Shown here: positions 54,791 through 63,796 of the stretch, one piece after another
How positions within the stretch are numbered: position 1 is the stretch's first letter
How the letters are laid out: every line of letters begins with the position of its first letter
Assembly (NCBI RefSeq): GCF_900100125.1
Contig: NZ_FNEL01000003.1
Location: 1-64,000 of the forward strand
Length of the DNA: 64,000 nt
Direction of reading: 5' to 3'
Source of the DNA: Dolosicoccus paucivorans
Lineage (GTDB): Bacteria > Bacillota > Bacilli > Lactobacillales > Aerococcaceae
Program-made: the position numbers and the translations under genes
Notes under the pieces: generated by a model
Told to the model about the DNA's origin: nothing
What the model saw: only the letters and a program-made list of their open reading frames with translations
Databases searched by the model: none

Positions 54791-55294
54791 TTAAATTATT
54801 GATTCTAATGTTAATAAATATTCTTTACGCTGAACCCCAGCACTAAAGCCGCCTAATGTTCCATTTAAAGGTAATATGCGGTGGCAAGGTTGTAAAATCA
54901 ATATGGGATTCTTTCCTATCGCACTTCCAACGGCTTGATACGCTTTAGGCCGACCGACTTGTTGAGCTATTTGCTTGTAAGATGATCTTTGACCGTACTC
55001 AACGTGAGTTAAAGCATGCCAAACTTGGCGTTGAAAGTCTGTTCCTACTCCTTTTAGAGGAATAGAAAAGCGTTGTCTTTTTTGTTGGAAATAGTCATCT
55101 AATTGGCGTTGTAACGTCAAAAATAAAGGCGTTGTTTGTTGCCGAATCTCACCTTGGTATCTTTGAAGCTTTTGAATGTACAGTGCGTCCTCACTATATT
55201 CTACCGGTTGTAAGTAGTAAAGATGAGTGTGACTCGCTACTGCGTATAGTGCTCCAATAGGTGAATTAAACGTCTCATAATAAAGACGATCCAT
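54791..55294 (-). CDS. ogt: Methylated-DNA--protein-cysteine methyltransferase
   Basis: 167 residues. The acceptor Cys is in ILQPCHRILPLNGTLGGFSAG, preceded by the helix-turn-helix-like YKQIAQQVGRPKAYQAVGSAIGKNP. It removes O6-alkyl groups from guanine in a single-use reaction. The PCHR motif and the glycine-rich end are complete. Promoter on the minus strand: TGATATAAT with hexamer at 55316-55321. Confidence 0.92.
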   Translation of the reverse strand: MDRLYYETFNSPIGALYAVASHTHLYYLQPVEYSEDALYIQKLQRYQGEIRQQTTPLFLTLQRQLDDYFQQKRQRFSIPLKGVGTDFQRQVWHALTHVEYGQRSSYKQIAQQVGRPKAYQAVGSAIGKNPILILQPCHRILPLNGTLGGFSAGVQRKEYLLTLESII

Positions 55295-55315
55295 CTTGCC
55301 ACCTCCTACGGCTTC

Positions 55316-55324
55316 ATTATATCA
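55316..55324 (-). promoter_or_regulatory. Extended -10 promoter of ogt-fhs
   Basis: Minus strand TGATATAAT, followed by a GGAGGTGG ribosome-binding site about 10 bases before the ogt ATG. Confidence 0.6.
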
Positions 55325-55349
55325 AATTTCATTAAAAAATATAGAAAAA

Positions 55350-55372
55350 CCCCCACCAAAAATGAGTGGAGG
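55350..55372 (-). terminator. Terminator downstream of the MerB-like gene
   Basis: Minus strand CCTCCAC pairs with GTGGGGG (one G-U pair) and runs into TTTTTC. Confidence 0.65.
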
Positions 55373-55397
55373 CTAACCATAAAATTGTTCACTTTGT

Positions 55398-55961
55398 CTA
55401 AACTTCAAATAATTCACGGGCTTCTTCAATGGATTCGTCTAAGTTTAGCACTTTATAATTTGTAATGTGCGGGTTGTTTTCTAAATAGGTCTCAACGTGG
55501 TCACGTCGATTAAAAAAGTGGATAAAAGGACAACAATCTACGTTGCAATTCGTTGTACAGGACACTTCTTTATATAAAACAAAAAGATCATCCGCAGCAT
55601 GGTTTGTAATCTGACCATTTTCCATTTCGATCGTGATCGGCTCTTGAGTAAGTTGGTCTTCACTCACAATTTTAATGGGACGATGAACGGTAAAGTGAAT
55701 CCCTAGCGCATCAATAGCACACATCGCATAGACGGGTTGTGTTTTCTCATCGACATAGACTTGTTTATTTGTTTTTACGGTAGAAATAGGATAAATAGAG
55801 ATAATATCTTCCTTATCATCTAGTACAATGACTTCTTTTTCCACGAGGGGTTGATAAGCTTCTTTCATATGAACTGGCGCTTCAGGGTGATTGATAATCG
55901 CTTCAATAATTTCTTGACGCAACTCAATTTCTTCTTTTGTTAAATGATCTGTAAAATTCAT
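55398..55961 (-). CDS. MerB-like (alkylmercury lyase family) protein
   Basis: 187 residues. The second half resembles organomercurial lyase MerB: MCAIDALGIHF matches the C-x-x-D site (Cys96/Asp99 in the plasmid R831b enzyme), and DCCPFIHFFN matches the second catalytic Cys (Cys159) before HFF. The N-terminal third is different and helical. No merA, merR or merT is nearby, so mercury resistance cannot be assumed; another C-metal or thiol chemistry is possible. ATG 55961 follows AGGAGG. Confidence 0.7.
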   Translation of the reverse strand: MNFTDHLTKEEIELRQEIIEAIINHPEAPVHMKEAYQPLVEKEVIVLDDKEDIISIYPISTVKTNKQVYVDEKTQPVYAMCAIDALGIHFTVHRPIKIVSEDQLTQEPITIEMENGQITNHAADDLFVLYKEVSCTTNCNVDCCPFIHFFNRRDHVETYLENNPHITNYKVLNLDESIEEARELFEV

Positions 55962-56092
55962 TCTATAGCCTCCTGTCACTTACTTTATTAAACTAAATTA
56001 TATCGCAAAAGCTGCTTCATAAAATGATAAGTTAATAAAGGTTTTCTAGGATAATTTTCAATAACTTCTCACGAAATCCTTTAAAATAAAAA

Positions 56093-56122
56093 CTCCTCAA
56101 ACCTTTCATAAGGTTTAAGGAG
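56093..56122 (-). terminator. Terminator downstream of the ABC exporter gene
   Basis: CTCCTCAAACCTT pairs with AAGGTTTAAGGAG around TCAT, with one mismatch, followed by TTTTTATTTT on the minus strand. Confidence 0.8.
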
Positions 56123-56129
56123 CATCATC

Positions 56130-57857
56130 TTAAGCTATCGTGGCTTGTCTAAACTGTGAATAATACAATTTAGCGTAGTGTCCGTCGAGTTCTAATAACT
56201 CTTCATGGGAACCTGTTTCTTTAATGCCTTCTTCAGTGACGACAACAATACGATCCGCATGTTGAATAGTCGCTAGACGGTGAGCAATAATTAATGTGGT
56301 CCGTCCGGTAGCTAATTCATCAAAAGATTGTTGAATTTGCATTTCCGTTTCGGAATCGAGGGCACTAGTGGCTTCGTCTAAAATTAAAATACTTGGATTT
56401 TTCAAAAAGATTCGCGCAATGGATAGACGTTGTTGTTGACCTCCGGATAAACGAACCCCCCGCTCACCAATTTCAGTGTCTAGCCCGTCAGGCATTTGAC
56501 GCACTACTTCTTCCAATCTTGCTGCTTTAACAGCTTGCCAAATTTCTTCTTCCGTAGCATCCAATTTACCGTAAGCGATATTATCTCTTAAAGTACCTGC
56601 AAATAAGAAAACGTCTTGTTGTACAATTCCGATTTGGCTTCTTAATGATTGTTGGGTGAATGATTGGATATTGATACCGTCAATCGTAATTTCACCTTCA
56701 TCAATTTCATAAAAGCGTGGTAGTAAGTTAACTAAAGTCGTCTTACCCGCTCCAGAAGGTCCTACAAAGGCAATAGTTTCTCCTGCGCGAATCGATAAAT
56801 TAATCTTTTCTAAAACAGGATGCTCGCTGTCGTAACTAAAGCTGACGTCTTTGTATTCAATATCGCCTTTTAACCCAGTCGCTTCAACCGCATCCGGCGC
56901 ATCGACAATTTTAGGCTGTCGAGCGAGTTCTTCTTTAAAACGTCTAAAGCCAGCCCAACCTCTTGGGTATTGCTCGATCATGACGTTCATTTTTTCAATG
57001 GGACGAATTAAAACGTTGGCTAATACAATAAATCCAGCTAATTCACCAATCGTCATCTGATCTGTAATCGTAAAATAAGACCCTACAAAAAAGGTATAAA
57101 TATTAATAATACGAACCATTAAGTAGTTTACTGACGAGCTCGTTCCAATCGTTGTATAAAATTTGATTTTATCCCGTCGGTATTGCTGGATCAACGATTC
57201 AAAGCGTTCTTTTTCATACTCTTCGTTGGAAAAAGCTTTAACAACACGAATACCCGCTAAAGAGTTCATCAACTCTGCGTTAAAATGACCTAGGTTTTTG
57301 TACACTTGACGATTAATTTGAATCATTCGACGGTTAAAGTAAGCCATAATTAGCGCTAATAAAGGAACAATTAAAACTGTGCCGACTGCTAGAGTGACAT
57401 TCACTCGTAACATTAGGAAAAAAGCGGCCACTATAGTCATTACCGTAATAAACATATCTTCTGGCCCATGGTGAGCAAATTCACTGACTTCGAATAAGTC
57501 ACTAGTTAATCGGCTCATCAATTCTCCTGTTTTCTTTTCATCGTAATACTCAAACGAATGGGTTTGGAAATGCTCAAATAATTCACGACGTATATCAGTT
57601 TCAATGTTTACTCCCAAAGTGTGCCCGAAACGAACAACGATGTAGTTTAAAGCAGTACTCAATAAATAAAGAGCAATTAAACCAATCGTGATCCAAGCAA
57701 TTAAGCGAAAATTTTTCGTCGGTAATACATTATCAATGACCGATCTAACAGCTATCGGGAAAAACAACTCTAAAACGCCGAGTAAAAAAGCACTCCCAAA
57801 GTCTAAAATAAATAACTTTTTATATGGCTTATAATAACTAAAAAAATCTCGTAACAT
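56130..57857 (-). CDS. ABC exporter, fused membrane and ATPase domains
   Basis: 575 residues. Residues about 1-310 hold six membrane helices of the type I exporter fold. The ATPase has Walker A GPSGAGKTTLVNLL, Q-loop IVQQDVFLF, signature LSGGQQQRLSIARI, Walker B ILILDEATSALD and switch AHRLAT. It works as a dimer; half-transporters of this kind export drugs, lipids or peptides. It is a single-gene transcript with no partner subunit, so a homodimer is likely. Substrate unknown. Confidence 0.88.
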   Translation of the reverse strand: MLRDFFSYYKPYKKLFILDFGSAFLLGVLELFFPIAVRSVIDNVLPTKNFRLIAWITIGLIALYLLSTALNYIVVRFGHTLGVNIETDIRRELFEHFQTHSFEYYDEKKTGELMSRLTSDLFEVSEFAHHGPEDMFITVMTIVAAFFLMLRVNVTLAVGTVLIVPLLALIMAYFNRRMIQINRQVYKNLGHFNAELMNSLAGIRVVKAFSNEEYEKERFESLIQQYRRDKIKFYTTIGTSSSVNYLMVRIINIYTFFVGSYFTITDQMTIGELAGFIVLANVLIRPIEKMNVMIEQYPRGWAGFRRFKEELARQPKIVDAPDAVEATGLKGDIEYKDVSFSYDSEHPVLEKINLSIRAGETIAFVGPSGAGKTTLVNLLPRFYEIDEGEITIDGINIQSFTQQSLRSQIGIVQQDVFLFAGTLRDNIAYGKLDATEEEIWQAVKAARLEEVVRQMPDGLDTEIGERGVRLSGGQQQRLSIARIFLKNPSILILDEATSALDSETEMQIQQSFDELATGRTTLIIAHRLATIQHADRIVVVTEEGIKETGSHEELLELDGHYAKLYYSQFRQATIA

Positions 57858-58013
57858 ATAGACCTCCTCTAATCACTAAGTATATCATATCTTACTTTGC
57901 TAAAAATTTAAAATAAGTAGTATAGATCCATTATAATGTAAGGGCTTTATTTAGCTATACTCGGGAATATTTTGTATAATTTATGTAGTAAGGTTATAAG
58001 GAGGAGATAACGA

Positions 58014-58232
58014 ATGTATCAACGTATTAAGTCTTTAAGAAAGAAAACCCAACGTTCTGTTGGGAGTGTTGCAAGCGCATTACAGTTATCCAATGATGAT
58101 TACCTTGCTTTAGAACGAGGTGTTCGTCAACTTTTGACCCCTGAATTAATTGCTTTAAGCCGTTTATATTCTGTGTCAACGGATTATATTATTAACTTAA
58201 CCGATGAAATGACACCTTACACAATGAACTAA
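58014..58232 (+). CDS. Small XRE-type helix-turn-helix protein
   Basis: 72 residues. The helix-turn-helix spans about residues 4-58 (IKSLRKKTQRSVGSVASALQLSNDDYLALERGVRQLLTPELI is cited only by its ends), including the family pattern of a recognition helix followed by LSRLYSVSTDYII. It is little more than the DNA-binding domain. It lies between the divergent ABC exporter gene and the convergent lepA; the exporter is a plausible target. AAGGAGGAG precedes the ATG. Confidence 0.82.
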   Translation: MYQRIKSLRKKTQRSVGSVASALQLSNDDYLALERGVRQLLTPELIALSRLYSVSTDYIINLTDEMTPYTMN

Positions 58233-58236
58233 AACA

Positions 58237-58266
58237 ACCCTCCCAACTGGTCTCAGTTAGGAGGGT
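58237..58266. terminator. Bidirectional terminator between the XRE gene and lepA
   Basis: ACCCTCCCAACTG pairs with CAGTTAGGAGGGT (one mismatch) around a 4-base loop, followed by T-rich sequence. Confidence 0.8.
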
Positions 58267-58282
58267 CTTTTCATCTCATGGA

Positions 58283-60109
58283 CTAGTCATCATCGTCCAT
58301 TTCTAAAATACTCATAAAGGCTTCTTGAGGAACTTCAACGCTTCCTACAGCTTTCATTCGTTTTTTACCTTCTTTTTGTTTTTCTAGTAACTTCATACGA
58401 CGAGTCACATCCCCACCGTATAATTTAGCCGTTACATCTTTACGGAAAGCACGAATGGTTGAGCGAGCAATAATTTTATTTCCAATGGCTGCTTGAACTG
58501 GTACTTCAAACATTTGACGTGGAATAAGATCTCTTAATTTCTCCACTAACTTACGTCCTCTATGATATGCAAAATCTCTGTGGACAATACTACTAAAGGC
58601 ATCAATCACTTCACCATTTAGTAAAATGTCTAACTTAACTAAGTTTGATGACTTGTAACCAATGATTTCATAATCTAAAGAAGCATAGCCACGAGTATTT
58701 GATTTTAATGTGTCAAAGAAATCATAAATAATTTCAGAAAGAGGTAATTCATAAATCACATTCACGCGGTTCTCATCTAAGTAGTCCATTGTTTGGAAGT
58801 TACCTCGTTTCTTTTGAGCTAACTCCATTACCGGACCTACATACTCATTAGGTACCATAATTGAAGCTTTAACGTATGGTTCATAGATTTCGCTAATTTC
58901 AGTTGGATCAGGTATTGCTGATGGGTTATCGACTACTACGCGTTCACCATCAGTTTTTAATACTTCATAAATAACCGACGGCGCAGTCATAATTAAGTCG
59001 ATATTAAACTCACGTTCTAAACGCTCTTGGATAACATCCATATGTAATAAACCTAAAAATCCAGTACGATAACCAAATCCTAAAGCTTGGGATGTTTCTG
59101 GTTCAAAGTGAAGGGATGCATCGTTTAACTGCAAACGCTCCAGTGCGTCTCTTAATGCGTTGTAGTCGTTTGAATCCACGGGATAAAGCCCCGCAAACAC
59201 CATTGGGTTTAACTCTCGGTACCCTTCTAAAGGCTCTGCCGCCGGGCGGTCTGCTAAAGTAATCGTATCCCCCACCCGGGTGTCTTGAATAGTCTTAATA
59301 CTTGCGGCAATATACCCAACATCTCCAACCATTAAGTAATCACGCTTGACCTCTCCTGGTGAGAAGACGCCTAATTCAGTCACTTCGAATTCTTTTCCGT
59401 TACTCATTAGTTGGATCGTATCGCCTACTTGCACCACTCCATTAATGATTCGCACACTTAAAATAACTCCGCGGTAAGAATCATAAGTCGAGTCGAAAAT
59501 TAACGCTTGTAGAGGTTCTTCGACGTCCCCTAAAGGAGCCGGCACTTTTTCAACGATTTGTTCTAAAATCTCTTCAATCCCAATGCCTTCTTTAGCGCTA
59601 GCTAAAACAGCTTCCGATGCGTCTAGGCCAATAACTTCTTCAATTTCATGTTTAGCCATTTCAGGATCGGCTGCAGGTAAGTCAATTTTGTTAACAACCG
59701 GTAAAATCTCTAAGTCGTTATCTAGGGCTAAATAAACGTTCGCAAGGGTTTGAGCTTCAATACCTTGAGCCGCATCGACTACTAAAAGTGCCCCCTCACA
59801 CGCTGCTAGAGAACGGGATACTTCATAGGTAAAGTCTACGTGCCCTGGGGTGTCAATTAAGTGAAGAATATAATCTTCTCCGTCTTTTGCTTTGTAGTTG
59901 ACTTCAACTGCGTTTAATTTAATTGTAATTCCACGCTCACGCTCTAAATCCATTGAATCGAGCAAGCGGTCTTTCATCTCGCGATCCGCAACCGTTTGAG
60001 TTTGCTGTAAGATACGGTCTGCGAGCGTTGATTTTCCGTGGTCAATATGAGCAATAATCGAAAAGTTACGAATCTTTTCTTGACGTTTTCTCATTTCATC
60101 AAAATTCAT
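58283..60109 (-). CDS. lepA: Elongation factor 4 (LepA)
   Basis: 608 residues. G1 is [16 protein letters not shown]2 region [15 protein letters not shown]3 DTPGHVDF, and G4 [10 protein letters not shown]; the LepA-specific C-terminal domain ends with [19 protein letters not shown]. It is a ribosome-binding GTPase linked to translation initiation and back-translocation. GGAGG lies before the ATG. Confidence 0.96.
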   Translation of the reverse strand: MNFDEMRKRQEKIRNFSIIAHIDHGKSTLADRILQQTQTVADREMKDRLLDSMDLERERGITIKLNAVEVNYKAKDGEDYILHLIDTPGHVDFTYEVSRSLAACEGALLVVDAAQGIEAQTLANVYLALDNDLEILPVVNKIDLPAADPEMAKHEIEEVIGLDASEAVLASAKEGIGIEEILEQIVEKVPAPLGDVEEPLQALIFDSTYDSYRGVILSVRIINGVVQVGDTIQLMSNGKEFEVTELGVFSPGEVKRDYLMVGDVGYIAASIKTIQDTRVGDTITLADRPAAEPLEGYRELNPMVFAGLYPVDSNDYNALRDALERLQLNDASLHFEPETSQALGFGYRTGFLGLLHMDVIQERLEREFNIDLIMTAPSVIYEVLKTDGERVVVDNPSAIPDPTEISEIYEPYVKASIMVPNEYVGPVMELAQKKRGNFQTMDYLDENRVNVIYELPLSEIIYDFFDTLKSNTRGYASLDYEIIGYKSSNLVKLDILLNGEVIDAFSSIVHRDFAYHRGRKLVEKLRDLIPRQMFEVPVQAAIGNKIIARSTIRAFRKDVTAKLYGGDVTRRMKLLEKQKEGKKRMKAVGSVEVPQEAFMSILEMDDDD

Positions 60110-60275
60110 ATATATATTTCCTCCATTAGCAGTCTAAAAAAGACTGAATCACTTCTCATCTATCATATCATTTTTCACGGTTTTTGGATAGTTGCCGATG
60201 GAAAAACTGTTGCCTATTGATTATAATTTTAAATTTTCTCTTTGGGTTTACATAATAATTTTAGGGTATAAAAAA

Positions 60276-60301
60276 AACAACCAACTCGAAAGTTAGTTGT
60301 T
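60276..60301 (-). terminator. Terminator downstream of the fructokinase gene
   Basis: Minus strand AACAACTAACT, loop TTCG, AGTTGGTTGTT, then a run of T's; one G-U pair. The UUCG tetraloop gives a very stable hairpin. Confidence 0.85.
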
Positions 60302-60310
60302 ATTTAACCG

Positions 60311-61177
60311 TTATTGATCTTTTAAAGCTTCTTTAGCCAGTAAAAAGCACCCAATGGTTGCCTGGTCGTCTCCTAAACCAGGTAAAACTACGTACTCTTC
60401 TAAGTTAGGTAACGGAATGTAGTCATTACAAATTGCTTCAAGTTCTTTACGAACTTTATCAATTAAATGATCTTGTTTCATGACGCCCCCACCTAATACA
60501 ATGACTTCCGGCGTTAAAATTAACGTATAGTTCCATAGCGCTTGAGCTAAGTAATAGGCTTCAAACTCCCAAATTGAATGATCTTCGTCAATAGTTTTAG
60601 CTGAACGATCGTAACGTTGTTCAATCGCGTATCCACTTGCTAATCCTTCTAAACAACTGCCATGACTTGGACAAATACCATTTTGTTCGTCATTTGGATG
60701 CATTTTCACCATAATGTGTCCCATTTCCGGATGAGTTTTGCCTTGGAATAACTCGCCATTACGGACAAATCCGCCTCCGACTCCCGTTCCAATGGTTAAA
60801 TAAAGACAACTTTCTTTGCCTTTACCGGCTCCTTGATAATATTCACCATAGGCTGCCGCATTCACATCCGTTGTCCATGCTACGGGAACGTTGTAGCGTT
60901 TTTTAACTGTTCCTAAAAAGTCAAAATTGCGCCACAATAGTTTTGGCGTATTGGTTATATAGCCATAAGTAGCACACTTTGGATCAACATCGATTGGACC
61001 AAAGGATCCAATTCCAATCGCACTAAGATCATATTGATCAAAAAATGAAAAGACGTGCTTCATTGTTTCTTCTGGACTTGTAGTTGGAAAAGAAACTCTT
61101 TCTAAAATATTTAAATTATCGTCCGCGACAGCACAAACAAACTTTGTCCCGCCTGCTTCAATTGAACCGTAATACAT
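60311..61177 (-). CDS. scrK: ROK-family fructokinase
   Basis: 288 residues. GSIEAGGTKFVCAV forms the phosphate loop, TDVNAAAYGEYYQGAG and TIGTGVGGGFV hold catalytic Asp and ATP contacts, and HPEMGHIMV with CPSHGSCLEGLASG forms the zinc-binding site typical of fructokinases. It phosphorylates fructose to fructose-6-phosphate. It is the second gene after a ROK repressor (21-base gap), so the pair is a small operon. Gene symbol is by family resemblance. Confidence 0.85.
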   Translation of the reverse strand: MYYGSIEAGGTKFVCAVADDNLNILERVSFPTTSPEETMKHVFSFFDQYDLSAIGIGSFGPIDVDPKCATYGYITNTPKLLWRNFDFLGTVKKRYNVPVAWTTDVNAAAYGEYYQGAGKGKESCLYLTIGTGVGGGFVRNGELFQGKTHPEMGHIMVKMHPNDEQNGICPSHGSCLEGLASGYAIEQRYDRSAKTIDEDHSIWEFEAYYLAQALWNYTLILTPEVIVLGGGVMKQDHLIDKVRKELEAICNDYIPLPNLEEYVVLPGLGDDQATIGCFLLAKEALKDQ

Positions 61178-61198
61178 ACATCATGCTCCTTTTAATTT

Positions 61199-62413
61199 TT
61201 ATTTTCGATTAAATAACTCGTTTGAATAATTTAAGCTCGCTTCAATCGCTACTGAAGCTGCACCTTTTAAGACATAATCATCTTGAGGTTGGGTATAAAC
61301 AACTCGTGTACTATTAGCTATACTTGGAATGATGCGCTCTTTAATCATTGCTTCAAGACGAGGTTGGATAAACTTATGTCCTTTTAACATCTCGCCACCT
61401 AAAACTAGTAGACTTGGATTATAAGCGCTGATAATAACAGTGGCACCGACACACAAAGCCTCCACTGTTTCATCAACTACTTCACGGCATACATCGTCTG
61501 TTTCATAATGGTCAAAAATAGCTGACATGGTTACTTGAGGTAAGTCTTTTAAAACAGTCGGCGTTGTTTTAGCTTTTTCTTTCGCTTGTTTGAGAAAAGA
61601 AACGGTTGAACAGTAAGTTTCTAAACAACCTACATTTCCACAAGGACATGGAGGTCCCGTAAAATTAATGGTCGTATGACCAATTTCAGCAGCTGTTCCA
61701 AGATTTCCTAAAACAAAAGAGCCACGGTCAATGACACCACATCCTATCCCTTGATCAAGGTAATAAAAAGCTAATGTTTCATTTTCCGCTTGATTTAAAT
61801 AGTTCTCTTTACAAGCTAAAGCCGCCGCATTCGCATCATGACTGATGACGACTGGTTTTGATAAAGTATTTTCGAAATAGTCGCGTAAAAATACTTTTTC
61901 AAAGCCACCTACTTCTGTCATCAATTCAATTTTTCCTTCTTGTAAATTGTAAGGACCTGGAACCGCAAAGCCGATATAAATAATTTGCGGTATTTCATCG
62001 ATTAGTCGATTAAGCCGTAAACTAATTTCTTCAAGACGTTCATGAGCCGATAAATTAGAATCAAACGGATAAGTTCGTTGATCCATCAACTGATGATCTA
62101 AACGATACCAACCGATCGAGTAATCGTATCTTGATAGCTTTACGCCAATAACTTGGTAGTTTTCGACATCTACTCGCAATCCGATACTCGGTGCGCCGAC
62201 ACTTCCTTTTACAACTTTACTTTCAAAAACAACTTGTTGATCGATCAAGTCTTTCATAATTTTAGTAATGGCTGCTTGGGTTAGTCCTGTTTGTTGGCTT
62301 AATTCGCGCCGTGTTATATCTGGGTGATTCAAAATCATTTTTAAAATAAGGACGCGATTTGTATTATATTGATTGCGACTATTTTCTCCTCTTTTAGAAC
62401 TGATAACTGTCAC
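61199..62413 (-). CDS. ROK-family transcriptional regulator (NagC/XylR type)
   Basis: 404 residues. A winged helix-turn-helix covers about residues 18-75 (NHPDITRRELSQQTGLTQAAI), followed by a ROK sugar-binding domain with zinc-site cysteines in CPCGNVGCLETYC. It likely represses the downstream fructokinase and itself, relieved by a sugar. The annotated GTG at 62413 directly abuts AGGAAGG, so the start is uncertain and no better in-frame start was found. Overlapping palindromes at 62426-62448 are the probable operator. Confidence 0.85.
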   Translation of the reverse strand: MTVISSKRGENSRNQYNTNRVLILKMILNHPDITRRELSQQTGLTQAAITKIMKDLIDQQVVFESKVVKGSVGAPSIGLRVDVENYQVIGVKLSRYDYSIGWYRLDHQLMDQRTYPFDSNLSAHERLEEISLRLNRLIDEIPQIIYIGFAVPGPYNLQEGKIELMTEVGGFEKVFLRDYFENTLSKPVVISHDANAAALACKENYLNQAENETLAFYYLDQGIGCGVIDRGSFVLGNLGTAAEIGHTTINFTGPPCPCGNVGCLETYCSTVSFLKQAKEKAKTTPTVLKDLPQVTMSAIFDHYETDDVCREVVDETVEALCVGATVIISAYNPSLLVLGGEMLKGHKFIQPRLEAMIKERIIPSIANSTRVVYTQPQDDYVLKGAASVAIEASLNYSNELFNRK

Positions 62414-62425
62414 CCTTCCTATTAA

Positions 62426-62448
62426 TTAACTGAGTTAATTTATTAACT
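62426..62448. promoter_or_regulatory. Probable operator of the ROK regulator
   Basis: TTAACTGAGTTAA (62426-62438) and AGTTAATTTATTAACT (62433-62448) are overlapping inverted repeats, the second with perfect 7-base arms. They lie between the -10 hexamer and the ROK start, where a bound repressor would block transcription. Confidence 0.6.
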
Positions 62449-62454
62449 ATTGTT

Positions 62455-62483
62455 ATTGTAAGGGGTTTCCATATCGATGTCAA
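62455..62483 (-). promoter_or_regulatory. Promoter of the ROK regulator/fructokinase operon
   Basis: Minus strand TTGACA (62478-62483), a 17-base spacer and TACAAT (62455-62460): a near-consensus sigma-A promoter. Confidence 0.75.
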
Positions 62484-62502
62484 CTGTTTACATAAAAAAA
62501 GA

Positions 62503-62527
62503 CCAAGATAAGGAGTTCTTATCTTGG
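62503..62527 (-). terminator. Terminator downstream of dnaJ
   Basis: CCAAGATAAG pairs perfectly with CTTATCTTGG around a 5-base loop, then TCTTTTTTT on the minus strand. It separates dnaJ from the ROK promoter. Confidence 0.85.
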
Positions 62528-62535
62528 CACAAATA

Positions 62536-63702
62536 TTAATTATCGTGATCTGTAAAGATGTCTTTAACTTTATCGAAAAAGCCACCTTCAGTTTTAACCG
62601 ACTGACCCGATTCACCGGCTAATTGTTTAAAGAGATCTTTTTCTTTTTCGGATAATTTAGTTGGTGTGACCACTCTAACGGTTATGTGTTGATCACCTTG
62701 TTGGTTGGAGTTAAGACTTTTAGCTCCTTTACCACGTAATCTTAATGTCGTACCTGTTTGTGTTCCAGCTGGGACTTTCATTTTCACTTTGCCGTGAACT
62801 GTTGGCACTTCTACTTGATCCCCTAAGGCAGCTTGGACGAAGCTAATCGGTAACTCATAGTAAATTTCTGTTCCTTCGCGGCGGAATTCTTTACTATCTG
62901 CCACTTGGAAGACAACAAATAAATCTCCGTAAGGACCGCCGTTTGTTCCAGCTTCACCCTGTCCACTTAGACGCATTTGTTGGCCGTCTTCTACGCCAGC
63001 AGGTACTGTGACTTTCACTGAATGTTGTTTTGAAACAATACCGTCTCCATGACACTCTGGACATTTATCGACAATTTCTTTACCTGTTCCGTGACATGTC
63101 GGACAGACACCTTGAGTCATCACACGACCAAAAGGTGTGTTACGTTCAACTTGGGTTACCCCTGAGCCATGACAAGTGCGACATGTAACCGGTTCTGTAC
63201 CAGGTTTAGCACCTGAACCATGACAAGTATCACACGTTTCATTACGACGGTAAGTAATGGTTTTTTCAACGCCGAAAATCGCTTCTTCAAAGGTTAATTG
63301 AATGCGGTATTGTAAATCATTGCCTCGAGTCGGTGCATTTGGATCACGGCGTCCTGCTCCAGCACCACCGAAGAAGGATTCAAAGATGTCTTCAAACCCA
63401 CCAAAGCCACCGCCAAAGTCTGCTCCACTAAAGCCACCAAAACCGCCACCACCAAAGCCACCTGCACCAAAGTTTGGATCCGTTGAAGCGTGACCATATT
63501 GGTCATAGGCAGCTCGTTTTTGTTCGTCACTTAAGACTTCATAAGCTTGAGTGACTTCTTTAAACTTTTCATCGGCGTCGGGTTCTTTATTAATATCTGG
63601 GTGATACTTTTTGGATAATTTACGGTATGCTCGTTTGATCTCTTGATCACTAGCGTCTCTTGAGACGCCTAGCACGTCATATAAATCGCGTTTGTTTTCC
63701 AT
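62536..63702 (-). CDS. dnaJ: Chaperone protein DnaJ
   Basis: 388 residues. The J domain has the HPD motif in [10 protein letters not shown], a Gly/Phe-rich linker covers about residues 75-115, and four CxxCxGxG zinc motifs follow ([32 protein letters not shown]), then the C-terminal substrate-binding domains. It stimulates DnaK ATPase and delivers clients. It lies downstream of dnaK, as in the standard hrcA-grpE-dnaK-dnaJ order. Confidence 0.97.
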   Translation of the reverse strand: MENKRDLYDVLGVSRDASDQEIKRAYRKLSKKYHPDINKEPDADEKFKEVTQAYEVLSDEQKRAAYDQYGHASTDPNFGAGGFGGGGFGGFSGADFGGGFGGFEDIFESFFGGAGAGRRDPNAPTRGNDLQYRIQLTFEEAIFGVEKTITYRRNETCDTCHGSGAKPGTEPVTCRTCHGSGVTQVERNTPFGRVMTQGVCPTCHGTGKEIVDKCPECHGDGIVSKQHSVKVTVPAGVEDGQQMRLSGQGEAGTNGGPYGDLFVVFQVADSKEFRREGTEIYYELPISFVQAALGDQVEVPTVHGKVKMKVPAGTQTGTTLRLRGKGAKSLNSNQQGDQHITVRVVTPTKLSEKEKDLFKQLAGESGQSVKTEGGFFDKVKDIFTDHDN

Positions 63703-63738
63703 TCCCTAGACTCTACCTCCTTTGAATAATGTAGAGAA

Positions 63739-63763
63739 AGCCAAGAGAATAAATCTCTTGGCT
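63739..63763 (-). terminator. Hairpin between dnaK and dnaJ
   Basis: AGCCAAGAGA pairs perfectly with TCTCTTGGCT around a 5-base loop, followed by TTCTC on the minus strand. It may be a partial terminator or processing site that sets DnaJ below DnaK. Confidence 0.65.
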
Positions 63764-63796
63764 ATTCTCAGACTAATCTGTTTAAAACTTTAAATC

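Noticed and set aside
55295-55397. Tetrahydrofolate riboswitch ahead of ogt-fhs
   Set aside because: The interval is short, AT-rich and has no conserved THF aptamer motifs.
63294-63530. Overlapping frames in the dnaJ Gly/Phe region
   Set aside because: They arise from the GGX-repeat composition of the linker and are shadows of dnaJ.
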